NCBI GenBank assembly: GCA_903813345.2
Contig: CAIIXF020000001.1
Coordinates: forward strand, 23,333,915-23,393,914
Direction of reading: 5' to 3'
Length of the DNA stretch: 60,000 nucleotides
Source: Owenia fusiformis
Taxonomy: Eukaryota > Annelida > Polychaeta > Sabellida > Oweniidae
Part shown: piece by piece, positions 12,201 through 23,525 of the stretch
Numbering within the stretch: the first letter of the stretch is position 1
Layout: every line of letters begins with the position of its first letter
The notes under the pieces: generated by a model
Told to the model about the DNA's origin: nothing
Seen by the model: the letters and a program-made list of their open reading frames with translations, nothing else
The model's database searches: none
Made by a program: the position numbers and the translations under genes

Positions 12201-14258
12201 TGTGTATGCACATCTGTGGCCGCTATATCAGCTATGTGGTCAGGGAGTGGGGGAAAGAAATCACAATAGAACCCCTGCATCACCTTGTCCCCAACCTGCC
12301 TCCAGACTCCACTATACAGGAGACTGATGAAGCTGCTGGAGATATGGGGGAAGGCATGAAAGATACTGAAGAAACATCTAAACCTACTGAGGAAACATCC
12401 CAAGATAATGGTGAAACAGCTAAAGATACCAATGAGAGTATATCTATTAAGGATAGTTCCGATGTACCAAAATCCAAATCCAAAGAGAGTGAAAATAAAA
12501 GTGATGTTAAACCTGAGTCTATTGATAAATCTGATGAGAATAAAAGTGACAAGCCAGATGCAACAACAAATGAAAGTGCAATAACAGCAACTAACGCAAA
12601 TCAGGAGAGTAAACTTGACCCAAAAATGAAAGATGGGAGTGATGAAAAGATTGTCAATGACAGTGACTCAAATGACCAAAATAAAAGCATGGGTAAAGAA
12701 ACCAAAGACAAATCCAATGCAAAATCAAAACATTTTAACAAAACTTCACAAAAGAAATCTCAGAAAGACGCAAATGTCTCTAAATCTCATTCTGCAATAT
12801 CTTGTTTTGGAAAAATACACAAAATCAGACTAAAAGAACTGAAAAAGCAGCTATATACTCTGCTTATAGTTTTTAGAAACTACAAGTTTGTGAAAGTGTT
12901 GGCTTATGTGTATACACGCTGGTTGATACTTCTTCAGCCTGTAATGAAATTACGCTACATTCTAGCAGCACTGCTTATGACAAATCTACCTATAGCTCTG
13001 TACACATGTCTGTTGCATCAGCGAGGCACCATTGATGTTATGAGGTACCTTGCTACGGAGGCAGGGATGCGGCACAACAAAGCAGGGATGGATGTAATGT
13101 TCCTCATGCCATGTCACTCTACGCCATATTACAGGTACAATGATTAATGTTGTTTCTATGATGTACTGCTCTTGCCACATTGAAATCACTGAGGCACATC
13201 ACCTTAAAGATTGTCTTGCCACATTGAAATTACTGAGGCACATCACCTTAAAGATTGTCTTGCCACATTGAAATCACTGAGGCACATCACCTTAAAGATT
13301 GTCTTGCCACATTGAAATTACTGAGGCACATCACCTTAAAGATTGTCTTGCCACATTGAAATTACTGAGGCACATCACCTTAAAGATTGTCTTGCCACAT
13401 TGAAATTACTGAGGCACATCACCTTAAATATTGTCTTGCCACATTGAAATCACTGAGGCACATCACCTTAAAGATTGTCTTGCCACATTGAAATCACTGA
13501 AGCACATCACCTTAAAGATTGTCATAAGACCAAAATACTCCTCAATTCATTTCAATGTTCTTCCTATTTGAAATATAAGGAAATCCTTAAATGTTGCCCA
13601 AAATATGCACAAACCTAAAATATTGCACAAATATTGTTACAATTCTTAGATATTGCTCTAAAACATCTCACAAAAAGTCCTGGGAGACCACTTTAATGAA
13701 ACCTTTTTTATCTTTCCCATGTTTGTTAGTTTTTAAAGGAAAAATATTAAAGCATTGATGATTGACAATAATGACCGCTCATTGTTGAATACACATGTGA
13801 TTTTTCTCTCATTACCTTTCAATAAAAACAAATTCAAAGTACTACTCATTATTAAGACATTTGAGTATTTGGATTTTACTTGCATTTGTAATGAATATGC
13901 CAGTACAAATGCTAAATTAAACTCAAGCTCCATCATCTTCGTTTGCAGTTATATCCACCACAACATCAGCATGAACTTCCTCACATGCGAACCCAACCTC
14001 GACCACCTGCAAAACTACACAGACGAAGCAGACCTATTCTACCAGAATCCAAAACACGTGTTGAGGCAGACATTCCATAATGCGAGCAGCCTCCCCACCC
14101 ACCTTGTGATGTTCAATACACTGCATTCCTCTTTGCTGTCTCTCTTAGGAGAGTTTCAATACAGGGACTGTGCTAAGTTTTTCCATGCTCATATAATCGA
14201 TGACTCCAGAGTTGGAAGTCATGTCATTGTTGCCTGCAGGTCTGTTAGGTCTTCATAA
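9296..14258 (+). CDS. PIGB: GPI mannosyltransferase 3 (PIG-B, GT22 family)
   Basis: Seven coding exons: 9296-9576, 10098-10215, 10684-10910, 11285-11434, 11578-11835, 12154-13134 and 13949-14258. All are GT-AG with matching phases, giving 774 residues against 554 in human. PIG-B adds the third mannose to the GPI-anchor precursor in the ER, from dolichol-phosphate mannose. Landmarks: FVPDEYWQSLEVAH (about residues 76-89), GHMTWEWRKGLRGYTYP, a run of hydrophobic segments, GSHPAHWYLTQGLP, the conserved HKEFRF of this glycosyltransferase family (about 349-354), MPCHSTPYYSYIH, and C-terminal DEADLFYQNP, SLPTHLVMFN and FFHAHI. The extra length is mostly a Ser/Lys/Asp/Glu-rich insert at about residues 396-558 in exon 6. 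The ATG follows a TTTTTCAG acceptor at 9283, so the 5' UTR is probably spliced. Intron 6 carries a 44-bp tandem repeat. Confidence 0.95.
9722..9862. repeat. Dispersed TTCCACTT-word repeat, copy 2 (inverted)
   Basis: In PIGB intron 1: AAGTGGAACACCTG, TATAAGTGGAACAT and CTCTATAAGTGGAATACC are the reverse complement of the words in the copies at 5145 and 24640. Confidence 0.6.
13171..13522 (+). repeat. 44-bp minisatellite, eight exact-length copies
   Basis: The unit begins CTTGCCACATTGAAATCACT and ends CACCTTAAAGATTGT. Eight copies fill 352 bases (8 x 44) with only a few substitutions (ATCACT/ATTACT; one AAATATTGT). It lies wholly in PIGB intron 6, starting about 36 bases after the donor. The low divergence implies recent expansion and probable length polymorphism. 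Confidence 0.95.
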
Positions 14259-14844
14259 GAACTATAGAAAACTGCCATTCATTCCATCCATTCAGAGGTA
14301 AAATAATGTTACATAGGACTCCACATAAGTATCTTTTCGGGGCCCATTACTTAAGCATATTGATTTTAGATTAAGCGACTTGCCCGGATCAATAATTGGT
14401 GAGGCAAAATGGGTGAGGCAAAGAAGATATTAGAGAGGTTTCACACAGAGGGTTAAAGCTAAAATGTATCCGCAAACACATCTTATTTAATTGAACTACT
14501 ACGCATAAATCTGGTGAATGCTTAAAAGATTTTAGGTACACTGGGATAAAAATGTTGTGCGAAACTTCTCTATTATACTTCTATAAAACAAATTTTGGGT
14601 TCAGTCAAAAATAATGTTACAAGTGGTTTTTTTGAAGATTTTGGTGAGGTACTTGTCTAATGCCTGCCTCATAGTTTAGCTATGTTCATCAGATTCATAT
14701 ATTTTACTGATTTTATGATATTTTCAATTATATCACCAAAAACTATAGATAGATTCAGGTACTCATACCTGTTGATTTATATCAATGTTGTTTGTAATGT
14801 AGGACAATTGCCAATAGAACAGTGATGTAAAGATTTGTTTTTAA

Positions 14845-15030
14845 GATAAGCAATAGCCAGCTTTTGCCAAGGGGAGTTCACTTTTCAAAAATTCCATGGG
14901 GGTCACGTTTGACAACTTTGGCCCAAAATTATTTGCAAAATGAAAATGATAACACATTTTGAACAAGTTTTTGTTTTGGCCAAGGGTCCCCAACCCTCTC
15001 CCCCTGACTATGGGCCTGCTGGACAAAATG
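14845..15030. mobile_element. Degraded miniature element of the CGTAGCCAGG family
   Basis: Left end ATAGCCAGCTTTTGCCAAGG and right end CCCCCTGACTATGGGCCTGC, with internal words (TTCACTTTTCAAAAATT, TTTGACAACTTTGGCC) shared with the better-preserved copies at 17323-17499 and 20696-20905. Non-coding. Confidence 0.6.
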
Positions 15031-15061
15031 TGTATTAGGTGCTGCTTACACGTATGTAACC

Positions 15062-15067
15062 AATAAA
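15062..15067 (+). terminator. Candidate PIGB poly(A) signal
   Basis: AATAAA about 800 bases after the PIGB stop codon, followed by a T/G-containing stretch. Other hexamers could serve. Confidence 0.3.
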
Positions 15068-15931
15068 ACTAAAAAGGGTTCTGTTGTAGAACTCTCCATC
15101 TTTGTCATCATTGTATTTTAATGATTCATTTTAAAAAGGCACCAAGTCAAAGTTAGAGATAGATGTATGAAAGTAACATGGCTTATCATGGTATTTCTGT
15201 AAGTTTATGACATGAACTAAAAATGTAATAATACAAAGTTTCATTGGAGATGATACTGGAAAACTGCCTCTTATTGTAAGTCACATACATTGAAGAAAAA
15301 CAACAGAATTTTATTATTTAGATTAAACTTGAGACACTTACTCATATGTTCATGTTGGTAGGGTAATACGTCTCACTTGTATGTTGTGTAACACTTAGAG
15401 TGTTTCTCTAGAAGTATTCTCTCATTCACAGAAATTCATGTTTAAAGATATGTTAATATATTTCACATTTTACATTTCATTATATATTACCACATATTTA
15501 GTGGAATGCTAAGTACATGTAACTGTTAAATATCAGAGACATGTAGTATTAGTGTTAATGCTGATAGCTTGATGATCATCGACATGTTTTGTGAATTGTG
15601 ACTGTGACTTTCTCCCTGTTGCCAACCAGCAAGCATAAGAAGACTGAACAATGAAAGGGCAGTGGCTGTACATGTAATGCTGATCCTTGATAAACTTGAA
15701 ATGTTTCTTTTTGGTATTCATAATAATCTGATCACCAATGAACATTTCGTATAAACCTTTTTCTCAAAATATCAGAGCTAGAAAAATATTCCTTGCCTTA
15801 AGACTTACATGATGAGTTTAAAAAAATTTTAGGTTTAGGGTGACAATTACAGCTACCTGCCCTTTAATATATACCATACTTAAACATTTCATTGTTTATC
15901 TCAAAAACATATTGAACACTTCAAAACTTCT

Positions 15932-16950
15932 CACACCCGGTGATCGTGAAAATGGGACGGAGGGGGGGAGCAGGCAATTTCCGCTAGAAAATTCAACAAA
16001 TCTGGTAAAATTATTTTTTCAAGACAGAGTTTACGATTGAATTGCAAATTGAATAAGCGCACGGTATGATAAAATATGTTAGGTATTCTAGGATTATTTT
16101 TCAACCGATACTCTTTTAAGATATAAGATCTATTAAAAAAGGCGCAACGCAACCAACGTGCAAAAGTCAAAGTTTTTGCTATAAATCAAGCAACAATGGA
16201 CTACACGACCTGTAATAAATACTTGTAAGTGATGTTATCATAACTAAATTAATGTCATTGCTGAATTTATAAAATAAGTTTCCATACGTAAAATAAAAAA
16301 TAATCGAAAATAATTAAAATGGGACGGAGGGGGGAGGGGACGGAGGGGGGGAGTAATAATTCTATAAAGTGAAACAACTTCACACGAATTCTTGTATTTG
16401 AAAAATGAACTCATTAACTTAGTAAGAAACTGGATGATATACCCCTGGAGACTGAAAAATGGGGACATTTGGAGTAAAAGGACTTAAAGTCGCGAAACAT
16501 CTCTAATCATGTCTTATATACATATTGCTCCCCCCCTCCGTCCCCTCCCCCCCTCCGTCCCAAATTCATTATTTTCGATTATTTTTTATTTCACATATGG
16601 AAACTTATTTTATAAATTCAGCAATGACATTAATTTAGCTTTGATAACATCACTTACAAGTATTTATTACAGGTCGTCCAGATCATTGTTGCTTGATTTA
16701 TAGCAAAAACGTTGCTTTGTGCCTGTTGATGGCCTTGCGCCTTTTTTAATAGATCTCATACCTTAGATGCGTATCGCTTCAGAAAAAATCCCAGAAAACC
16801 TAACATATTCTACCATACCGTGTGCCTATCCATTTAGCAATTCAATAGTAAACTTTTTCTTGAAAAAATAAATCTTCCAGATTTGTTGAATTTCCTAGCA
16901 GAAATTGCGTGCTCCCCCCCTCCGTCCCATATTCACGATCACCGGGTGTG
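15932..16950. mobile_element. 1,019-bp palindromic MITE-like element with 5-bp target duplication
   Basis: The left end CACACCCGGTGATCGTGAA is the inverse of the right end TTCACGATCACCGGGTGTG. The arms, of about 400 bp each, are imperfect inverted copies across a short spacer at about 16360-16525. CTTCT flanks both ends (15927-15931 and 16951-16955), a likely target-site duplication. GGGACGGAGGGGGG-type tracts mark both ends of each arm. There is no transposase, so it is non-autonomous. A relic of the family lies in a DPH2 intron at 4285-4509. Confidence 0.85.
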
Positions 16951-17322
16951 CTTCTGTGTCAAGTTCATTTTGGACAGGTGTATTAAGATTAAGCAAAATA
17001 GATGTTTCAGATATATAAGGAAACTGAACTAGACATGAAATCTCTACTCCAAATGACATCAGTTTAGTTCAACATTAGCATCAAATTCAAAAGTCTTCAG
17101 CTTACATAACTGAGATTTACTTACCAAATAAGGTGCATATATACATATAATATATGTTTGTTTGTTTATTGTGTATTGTTATTTTGCACCTCACAATATT
17201 ATGTAGAAATGACTGTGATATTTTTTATCAATACCAAACATTTTAAATAAAGGATAAGTACTTATTATTACTTTAATGAAATGACCTTAATTGTTCCATG
17301 AAACAGAAAAGCCATATGTGTC

Positions 17323-17499
17323 GGGCCTGTAGCCAGGATTTGCCAAGAGGGGATTCAGTTTTCCAAAATTTGGCCCAAATATGGCTAAAATCACTTGAGA
17401 AATGCTCAAAATGGTGAAAAACTGCATGATTTTGAAAGAATTTTAGGCCAGGGGGGGGTTCGCCCGAACCCTGCGAACCCCCCCCCCCCTGGCTACGAG
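17323..17499. mobile_element. hAT-like miniature element (CGTAGCCAGG ends)
   Basis: The ends GGGCCTGTAGCCAGG and CCCTGGCTACGAG are inverted. Internal words (ATATGGCTAAAATCACTT, AATGGTGAAAAACTGCATG) are nearly identical to those at 20696-20905. Long G and C runs lie next to the right end. TATGT occurs near both flanks and may be a short target duplication. Confidence 0.75.
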
Positions 17500-17849
17500 T
17501 ATGTATTCAGTGCCCTAGAATACAACAAGAATTTGATATGTAAGGATTATGCACTGGGAGGTTTTGGGCACAGAGTTTATCGAGGGAAATATGTGTTTTT
17601 CTTGAGGACTGCAGAGACTTAGGAAGACACACTTATTTCTCAAGCGCAATGAATCATGTATCCAAAACCAACCGTACATAACAGATGCATTCAAAACTGA
17701 GGTTCTACGTTCAGGGTGTCCCAAATAATAGTCTACTGAGTTAAACATGGAAGAACTCTGTGAGTGTTGAAGGAATATTTGCAAAATTTTCTCATCTGGT
17801 AGATAATTCGATCATCATAAATATCTGAGGGTTTCATCATGTAACTCTA

Positions 17850-18045
17850 TTTAGTTTACAAAACTTGTTTTAGAACCATCAACCATTTTGCCATGTTTGG
17901 AATTGCATTTATTTCCATATTGATTGTGATAGAGGTCATTTGCTCTTGAACTTCTTACCATGTAACATGTGTGAAAATTTAAAGTAAATCCGTCAATTGG
18001 TTTTTCTGGAATCGCGATGACAAAAATGTGAGACTCAGCCAATCC
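17850..18045 (-). repeat. Single diverged unit of the 147-bp subterminal repeat
   Basis: Contains CTTCTTACCATGTAACATGTG, GAAAATTTAAAGTAAATCCG and CTGGAATCGCGATGACAA, matching the minus-strand unit tandemly repeated at 47735-48205 and 44067-44940. It shows that the family also occurs away from the 43.9-48.4 kb element. Confidence 0.65.
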
Positions 18046-19038
18046 TGCCCGTCAAGCCGAAGACAATATGATACCTTTTTTAGGTACGATAAAAATGAAA
18101 TTTCCAATTATGTCCTTTTTCATATCTTCATATTAAATGAGTATGCAAGCAATCAGTAATATGAAATAAGTAACAGTAGGAATTTATGTGAAAAATATAT
18201 GTTTATTTATTACACATCCTTAATATGATTGATTTCAAACACTCAAGCACATGTACATGTAGTTTGAAAGTTTAACATTGACGAACAGCTTTTTGTATGA
18301 TCACTTTCTACTTTCCCAGTGAACATTGGTCAATTGAATTCAATAGTAGAAAAGAGAATTAAGACACCTCACTGTCACACCTTAAGAAAGGGGAGGCATC
18401 AAAAGTTTGAAGTCTGATAGAACTCTGAGTAAATCTAGTTTCATGTTTGACCATAATCTCAATCATCCCTCATAAAACATGATTTATCATCATGGGTAAA
18501 AAGTTCAACATTGATAGGGAAGCCATTGGGAACCACATAAAAACAGCCCAAAAGATTGATTCTAAATAATTGGACTAAATTTGGGTAGGCGAAGGTGTTG
18601 AATGAACATTAAACTTGGTCTGAAACCGGGGTCTGAAACCCCCTCCACATACTCAGGTTTTGCATCTAACTTTAAACTTTCGAAGTCCTACCTCTCATGC
18701 TTGTAAGTGTATTTAGCCAGAGCTTTCCTTTAGTGCCATGCACCTAAAACAACAAAACTATGAAGAAATTGTTAGATGTCGCAGACTGGTTCTTTAAAAA
18801 GTGATTCTTTTAATAGAATGAACAAATTGTTTAACTTTTGTTGACTAGTAGTACTTAGATATACAAATTGCATAAAAAAGAAATAAAAGGTTACAGTCAC
18901 TGATCATAACAGATTTTGAAAAAATAAGTCCTGGCTAAATACATCGGCTATTTAAAAAAATCTTGAATATATCAATATATCATATACATAAGCAATGATG
19001 CTATGGGTAATGGTGATACAAGGACTGTTCAATAAGTA

Positions 19039-20137
19039 CAGGGTGGGCCAAAAAATTTTGCAACTTTTTTAAAAGGCTAAAAAGGTATCAAAACATAAGG
19101 GTATTGCCATAAAAAATTATTTACAGAAATTTAAGGATAGGCATATTTTACCAATTAAATGCTAAAGCTAAAACTTGCTTCAATTTTTTTTGTCTGATCT
19201 TTGAATATCAATGGTCAATTGTTCAAGTGTCCGAGATTCACCATTTTTCCTAGAAAATGTGACTTTCTATGATTTTATGTGATCAACAATAACACATTCA
19301 TAATGTTCACTAAATCTGCTACAATCTTGGATAACTGTTTAAACAATGTCTACCTCAATGTCTAGTTTATATCGGTATCTAGTCACTATGGTATTATGTT
19401 ATATTGTATTTATTAATTATCTATTAAACAAATGTTCTATGCATCCCCCTTTCACCTTCCCTATCGCTCCAAGCCATCAAGCAAAAGTCACTTTGGAATA
19501 TCTGGAGGAGAATAAGCCTTGATTCATTAGTCCTGATGAATGGCTGCCAAATACCCCAGATGCCAACTCCTGTGACTATCACCATTGGGGGCACCTGGAG
19601 GAGCTTATTGCAGTTAATGGTAATCCCCCACAAACTATTGTTAAACTAAAAGAAGTTCTGCAGGAGAAGTGGAGAGAACTACCACAAGAATCGCTGGATC
19701 GCGCCATTGACCAGTTCCGCCCATGTCTCCTTGCGCGATGTTGAGAAGGTGAAATGTGGATGCATAAAATTTGTTTAATAAATAATCAATAGATACATAA
19801 TATCATAATGACTAGATACTGATATAACTGTACTAGACATTGGTTGAACAGTTATCCAAGATTGTAACAGATTTAGTGAACATAATGTATGTGTTATTGT
19901 TGATCACATAAATGAAACATTTTCTAGGGAAAACGGTAAATCTCGGACACATGAACAATAGACCATTGATATTCAAAGATCTGATAAAAAAATTGAAGTC
20001 CAGTTTAGCTTTAGTATTTAAATGGTAAAATATGCCTATCCTTAAGTTTCTGTAAATATTTTTTTATGGCAATACCCTTATGTTTTGATACTTTTCTAGC
20101 CTTTTAAAAAAGTTGCAAAATTTTTTGGCCCACCCTG
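19039..20137. mobile_element. Mariner/Tc1-like element with about 400-bp inverted arms
   Basis: Flanked by TA on both sides (19037-19038 and 20138-20139). The ends CAGGGTGGGCCAAAAAATTTT and its inverse start arms that match, imperfectly, for about 400 bases (19039-19447 and 19755-20137). The central 300 bases encode only the end of a transposase. TA target duplication and CAGGGTG termini fit IS630/Tc1/mariner biology. Confidence 0.85.
19451..19744 (+). pseudogene. C-terminal transposase remnant (mariner/Tc1 type)
   Basis: 98 codons with one internal TGA. It reads APSHQAKVTLEYLEENKP, then after the stop WLPNTPDANSCDYHHWG, ELIAVNGNPPQT and ending FRPCLLARC. This is the conserved tail of mariner-type DDE transposases, including the (S/T)PD..xxxD motif that carries the third catalytic acid, here Asp. 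The N-terminal DNA-binding domain and the first two catalytic acids are missing. Confidence 0.8.
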
Positions 20138-20580
20138 TACTTACATGAATATTTTCATTTTATAATGAAATTAGGACAAAATTAGTGGTTATTGAACAGC
20201 TTTCAAGCCTAGAAATGTGTTAGGATAGAGTGTCTCTAATTTTTTATTTTAATCTCTTACGATATTTCGATAGATCTTCTTCTACTTATTTGACACCCTG
20301 TAAGGTGCATTTATCTGTTCATGATGTTTTGTTATTTTGCATCTGTTTTGCAATATTATGTATAGTACAAACTCTTGAAATATAAGTACTTATTATTACA
20401 ATATTCAAATAAAATGACCTTAATTGATGTTACATGAAACTAAAATGCTATGATATTACGTGTACTTGTATTTCAATTGTCCATATATAACTACAATTTG
20501 ATATTTGAACATAATTTTAATGATAACTAATACAGGGTTACACAACAATACAACAATCTAATATTTTAAGTGTTATTTTA

Positions 20581-20685
20581 GTCTAGCTACAAGTCTATGT
20601 GCCCCCCCCCCTCTACTTGACTAAACACCTTCTCACACTTGTAATAGCAAGGAGGGGGGGGGTGACAAAGGCTTGTAGCTAGATA
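20581..20685. repeat. Small hairpin element with TAGCTACAAG ends
   Basis: GTCTAGCTACAAGTC at the left and GGCTTGTAGCTAGA at the right are inverted, and C-rich and G-rich tracts oppose each other inside. A half copy with the same G tract and TTGTAGCTTGG lies near 11025-11070 in PIGB intron 3. Confidence 0.55.
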
Positions 20686-20695
20686 AGTGCTATTC

Positions 20696-20905
20696 GGGTC
20701 CGTAGCCAGGATATGCCAAGGGGGGTTCAATTTTCAAAAATTTCAGGGGGGGTTCACATTTGACAATTTTGGCTCAAATATGGCTAAAATCACTTTAGAA
20801 GTGCTCAAAATGGTGAAAAACTGCATGATTTTGAAAGAATTTTTGGCCAGAGGGGGGGGGGTTCGCTCGAAACCCTGTGAACCACCCCCCCCCTGGCTAC
20901 GGGCC
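20696..20905. mobile_element. hAT-like miniature element with 7-8-bp target duplication
   Basis: Ends GGGTCCGTAGCCAGG and CCTGGCTACGGGCC are inverted. TGCTATTC on the left (20688-20695) and TGCTATTT on the right (20906-20913) look like a target duplication with one mismatch, the size typical of hAT insertions. The interior is close to the copy at 17323-17499. Confidence 0.8.
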
Positions 20906-21309
20906 TGCTATTTGAATAATTTCTGAATTACTCGCATATATATCATCCATCATATATTATATCTACTGTCCTTTCATAGAATATCTTTGTAAATCATGAT
21001 GAACTGACTTATTTATTTTGTAAATACTGACAAATACAGATTCAGACTTTCACAATTACTTTATCTTACTAAATCTCAAAATCATTAATACAATGTACAG
21101 AAACTACTTCAATGTATTGCGCATTGAACTCTCTAATATATCTACAAAAAAAATCCATGAAGATTTTCCATCATAATTTAAAGTTATTCCAAAATTAGTT
21201 GGTTGAATTTTTTGTGTCACCCTGTATAATGACTGCATGATGCCTTTTAGCATTATAGAATAAATTGATACAGAAGTTAAATATTGATATGCAAAGTTGA
21301 GTGGATTCA

Positions 21310-21640
21310 CATTCTTAAAGCAAGAACAAGTAAGTACCAGTTTAAATAAAATACCAGTTTAAAATGAGTACCAGTTCAAAGTAAGTACCAGATAAAATAA
21401 ACTACCTGTTTAAAATGAGTACCAGTTTAAAGCAAGTACCATTTCATAGTGAGTACTCGTAGCTCAAAGTAAGACCAAGTTCAAGTGAGTACCAGTTAAA
21501 ATTAAGTACCAGTTTAAAATGAGTACCAGTTCAAAGTAAGTACTACTTCAAAGTGAGTACCAATATTAAAAGTAAGAACCAATTCAGTGAGTACTAGGTA
21601 AAAGTAGGAACAAATTCAAAGTGAGCACCAGTGAAGCTTG
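21310..21640. repeat. Short tandem repeat of GAGTACCAGTTTAAA type
   Basis: About twenty imperfect units of 14-18 bases built on AGTACCAGTT(T/C)AAA(A/G)T. Sequence drift between units is high, so this is an old minisatellite. Confidence 0.8.
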
Positions 21641-21784
21641 GTCAAACATCTACATTAAGGTTCTTTAAGAATGTGACCTCTTTAAAAGTTATACTGTACA
21701 TGAAGATTGTATTCAAAGCAATACTTATGTTTCAGCAGATATCATTTCAAAGCCTTTTACATATGATCTTCTCCCCCTCATCAT

Positions 21785-23525
21785 TTTTATGTCACCACCA
21801 AAAGTGGTGACATATTGTTATGGTCTCCGTTTTTTTGCGACGGCGGTTGGTGGTTGGTGGTTGGAGGTTGGCTTCCGGCGTCCGGCGTCCGGCGTCTGTA
21901 ACAATTTCTTACAACTTCCTATAACTTAACAAATACTGTTTAGACTGACTTCAATTTTTTTCTAAATCATCTACATGTTCTCAGAAGTTCAAATCTGACT
22001 TTATATTTAACATTTGACCTTCAATGACCTTCTCAAGGTCAAAAAGGTCTTTTTTCAACTTGCTTCACATTGACTAAATTTTTTTCAAAATCATCTACAT
22101 GTTCTCAGAAATTCAAATCTGACTTTAGATTTGACATTTGACCTTCAAAATCTGACTTTAGATTTGATATTTGACCTTCAATGACCTTCTCAAGGTCAAA
22201 AAAGGTCAAAAAGGTCTGTTTTCAACTTGCTTCAAATTGACTTAATTTTTTTTTCAAAATCATCTACGTGTTCTCAGAAATTCAAATCTGACTTAAGATT
22301 TGACTTAAGATTTGACATTTGACCTTCAATGACCTTCTCAAGGTCAAAAAAGGTCAAAAAGGTCTGTTTTCAACTTGCTTCAAATTGACTAAAAAAAATT
22401 TTCAAAATCATCTACGTGTTCTCAGAAATTCAAATCTGACTTTAGATTTGACTTAAGATTTGACATTTGACCTTCAATGACCTTCTCAAAGTCAAAAAAA
22501 GGTCAAAAAGGTCTTTTATCAACTTGCTTCAAATTGACTAAATTTTTTTTTCAAAATCATCTACATGTTCTCAGAAATTCAAATCTGACTTTAGATTTGA
22601 CAATTGACATTCAATGACCTTCCCAATGTCAAAAAAGGTCAAAAAGGTATTTTTTCATCTTGCTTCAAATTGACTAAATTTTTTTTTCAAAATCATCTAC
22701 ATGTTCTCAGAAATTCAAATATGACTTTAGATTTGACTTTAGATTTGACATTTGACCTTCAATGACCTTCTCAAGGTCAAAAAAGGTCAAAAAGGTCTTT
22801 TTTCAACTTGCTTCAAATTGACTAATTTTTTTTCAAAATCATCTACATGTTCTCAGAAATTCAAATCTGACTTTAGATTTGACATTTGACCTTTAATGAC
22901 CTTCTCAAGGTCAAAAAAGGTCAAAAAGGTCTGTTTTCAACTTGCTTCAAATTGACAAAAAAAATTTTTGCAAAATCATCTACGTGTTCTCAGAAATTCA
23001 AATCTGACTGTAGATTTGACTTAAGATTTGACATTTGACCTTCAATTACCTTCTCAAAGTCAAAAAAGGTCAAAAAGGTCTTTTTTCAACTTGCTTCAAA
23101 TTGACTAAATTTTTTTTTCAAAATCATCTACATGTTCTCAGAAATTCAAATCTGACTTTAGATTTGACATTTGACCTTCGATGACCTTCCCAATGTCAAA
23201 AAAGGTCAAAAAGGTATTTTTCATCTTGCTTCAAATTGACTTAATTTTTTTTTCAAAATCATCTACATGTTCTCAGAAATTCAAATATGACTTTAGATTT
23301 GACTTTAGATTTGACATTTGACCTTCAATGACCTTCTCAAGTTCAAAAAAGGTCAAAAAGGTCTTTTTTCAACTTGCTTCAAATAGACTAATTTTTTTTT
23401 CAAAATCATCTACATGTTCTCAGAAATTCAAATCTGACTTTACATTTGACCTTTAATGACCTTCTCAATTTTTCAACTTGCTTTAAATTGACCAAATTGT
23501 TTTAGGTGGTGACATTTTGTCATGT
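21785..23525. mobile_element. 1.7-kb TATGTCACCACC-ended element with internal AGGTCA-rich array
   Basis: It starts TATGTCACCACCAAAAGTGG and ends AGGTGGTGACATTTTGTCAT, related to short copies at 32160, 40620, 43083 and 46425. The interior is an array of roughly ten imperfect units. Each unit contains CAACTTGCTTCAAATTGAC, ATCATCTACATGTTCTCAG, TCTGACTTTAGATTTGAC, TGACCTTCAATGACCTTC and a run AGGTCAAAAAAGGTCA. Near the left end GGCGTCCGGCGTCC is also repeated. No coding capacity. It lies just downstream of the FAS1 gene. Confidence 0.8.

Larger units (their letters stand above)
14259..15931. other. PIGB 3' UTR and intergenic DNA
   Basis: No coding exon was found. It contains a possible PIGB poly(A) signal at 15062 and a degraded hAT-like miniature element at about 14845-15030. 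The rest is unremarkable AT-rich sequence. Confidence 0.45.
16956..19038. other. Intergenic stretch with small repeats
   Basis: Apart from the miniature element at 17323-17499 and a single diverged unit of the 147-bp repeat at about 17850-18045, I see no gene or structured element. Open frames are short and compositionally random. Confidence 0.4.
20533..21224. mobile_element. TA-flanked element with CAGGGTNACACAA ends, hosting nested insertions
   Basis: Left end CAGGGTTACACAACAAT (after TA at 20531) and right end TTTTTTGTGTCACCCTG (before TA at 21225) are inverted, as expected of the same broad terminal type as 19039-20137. Inside lie a hairpin element (20581-20685) and a hAT-like miniature element (20696-20905), so part of its length is later insertion. 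No coding remnant was seen. Confidence 0.6.

Noticed and set aside
12280-12552. 90-codon antisense frame over PIGB exon 6
   Set aside because: Shadow of the Asp/Ser-rich insert on the real coding strand.
13171-13522. CRISPR-like array
   Set aside because: The 44-bp units are contiguous with no unique spacers, and the context is an animal intron.
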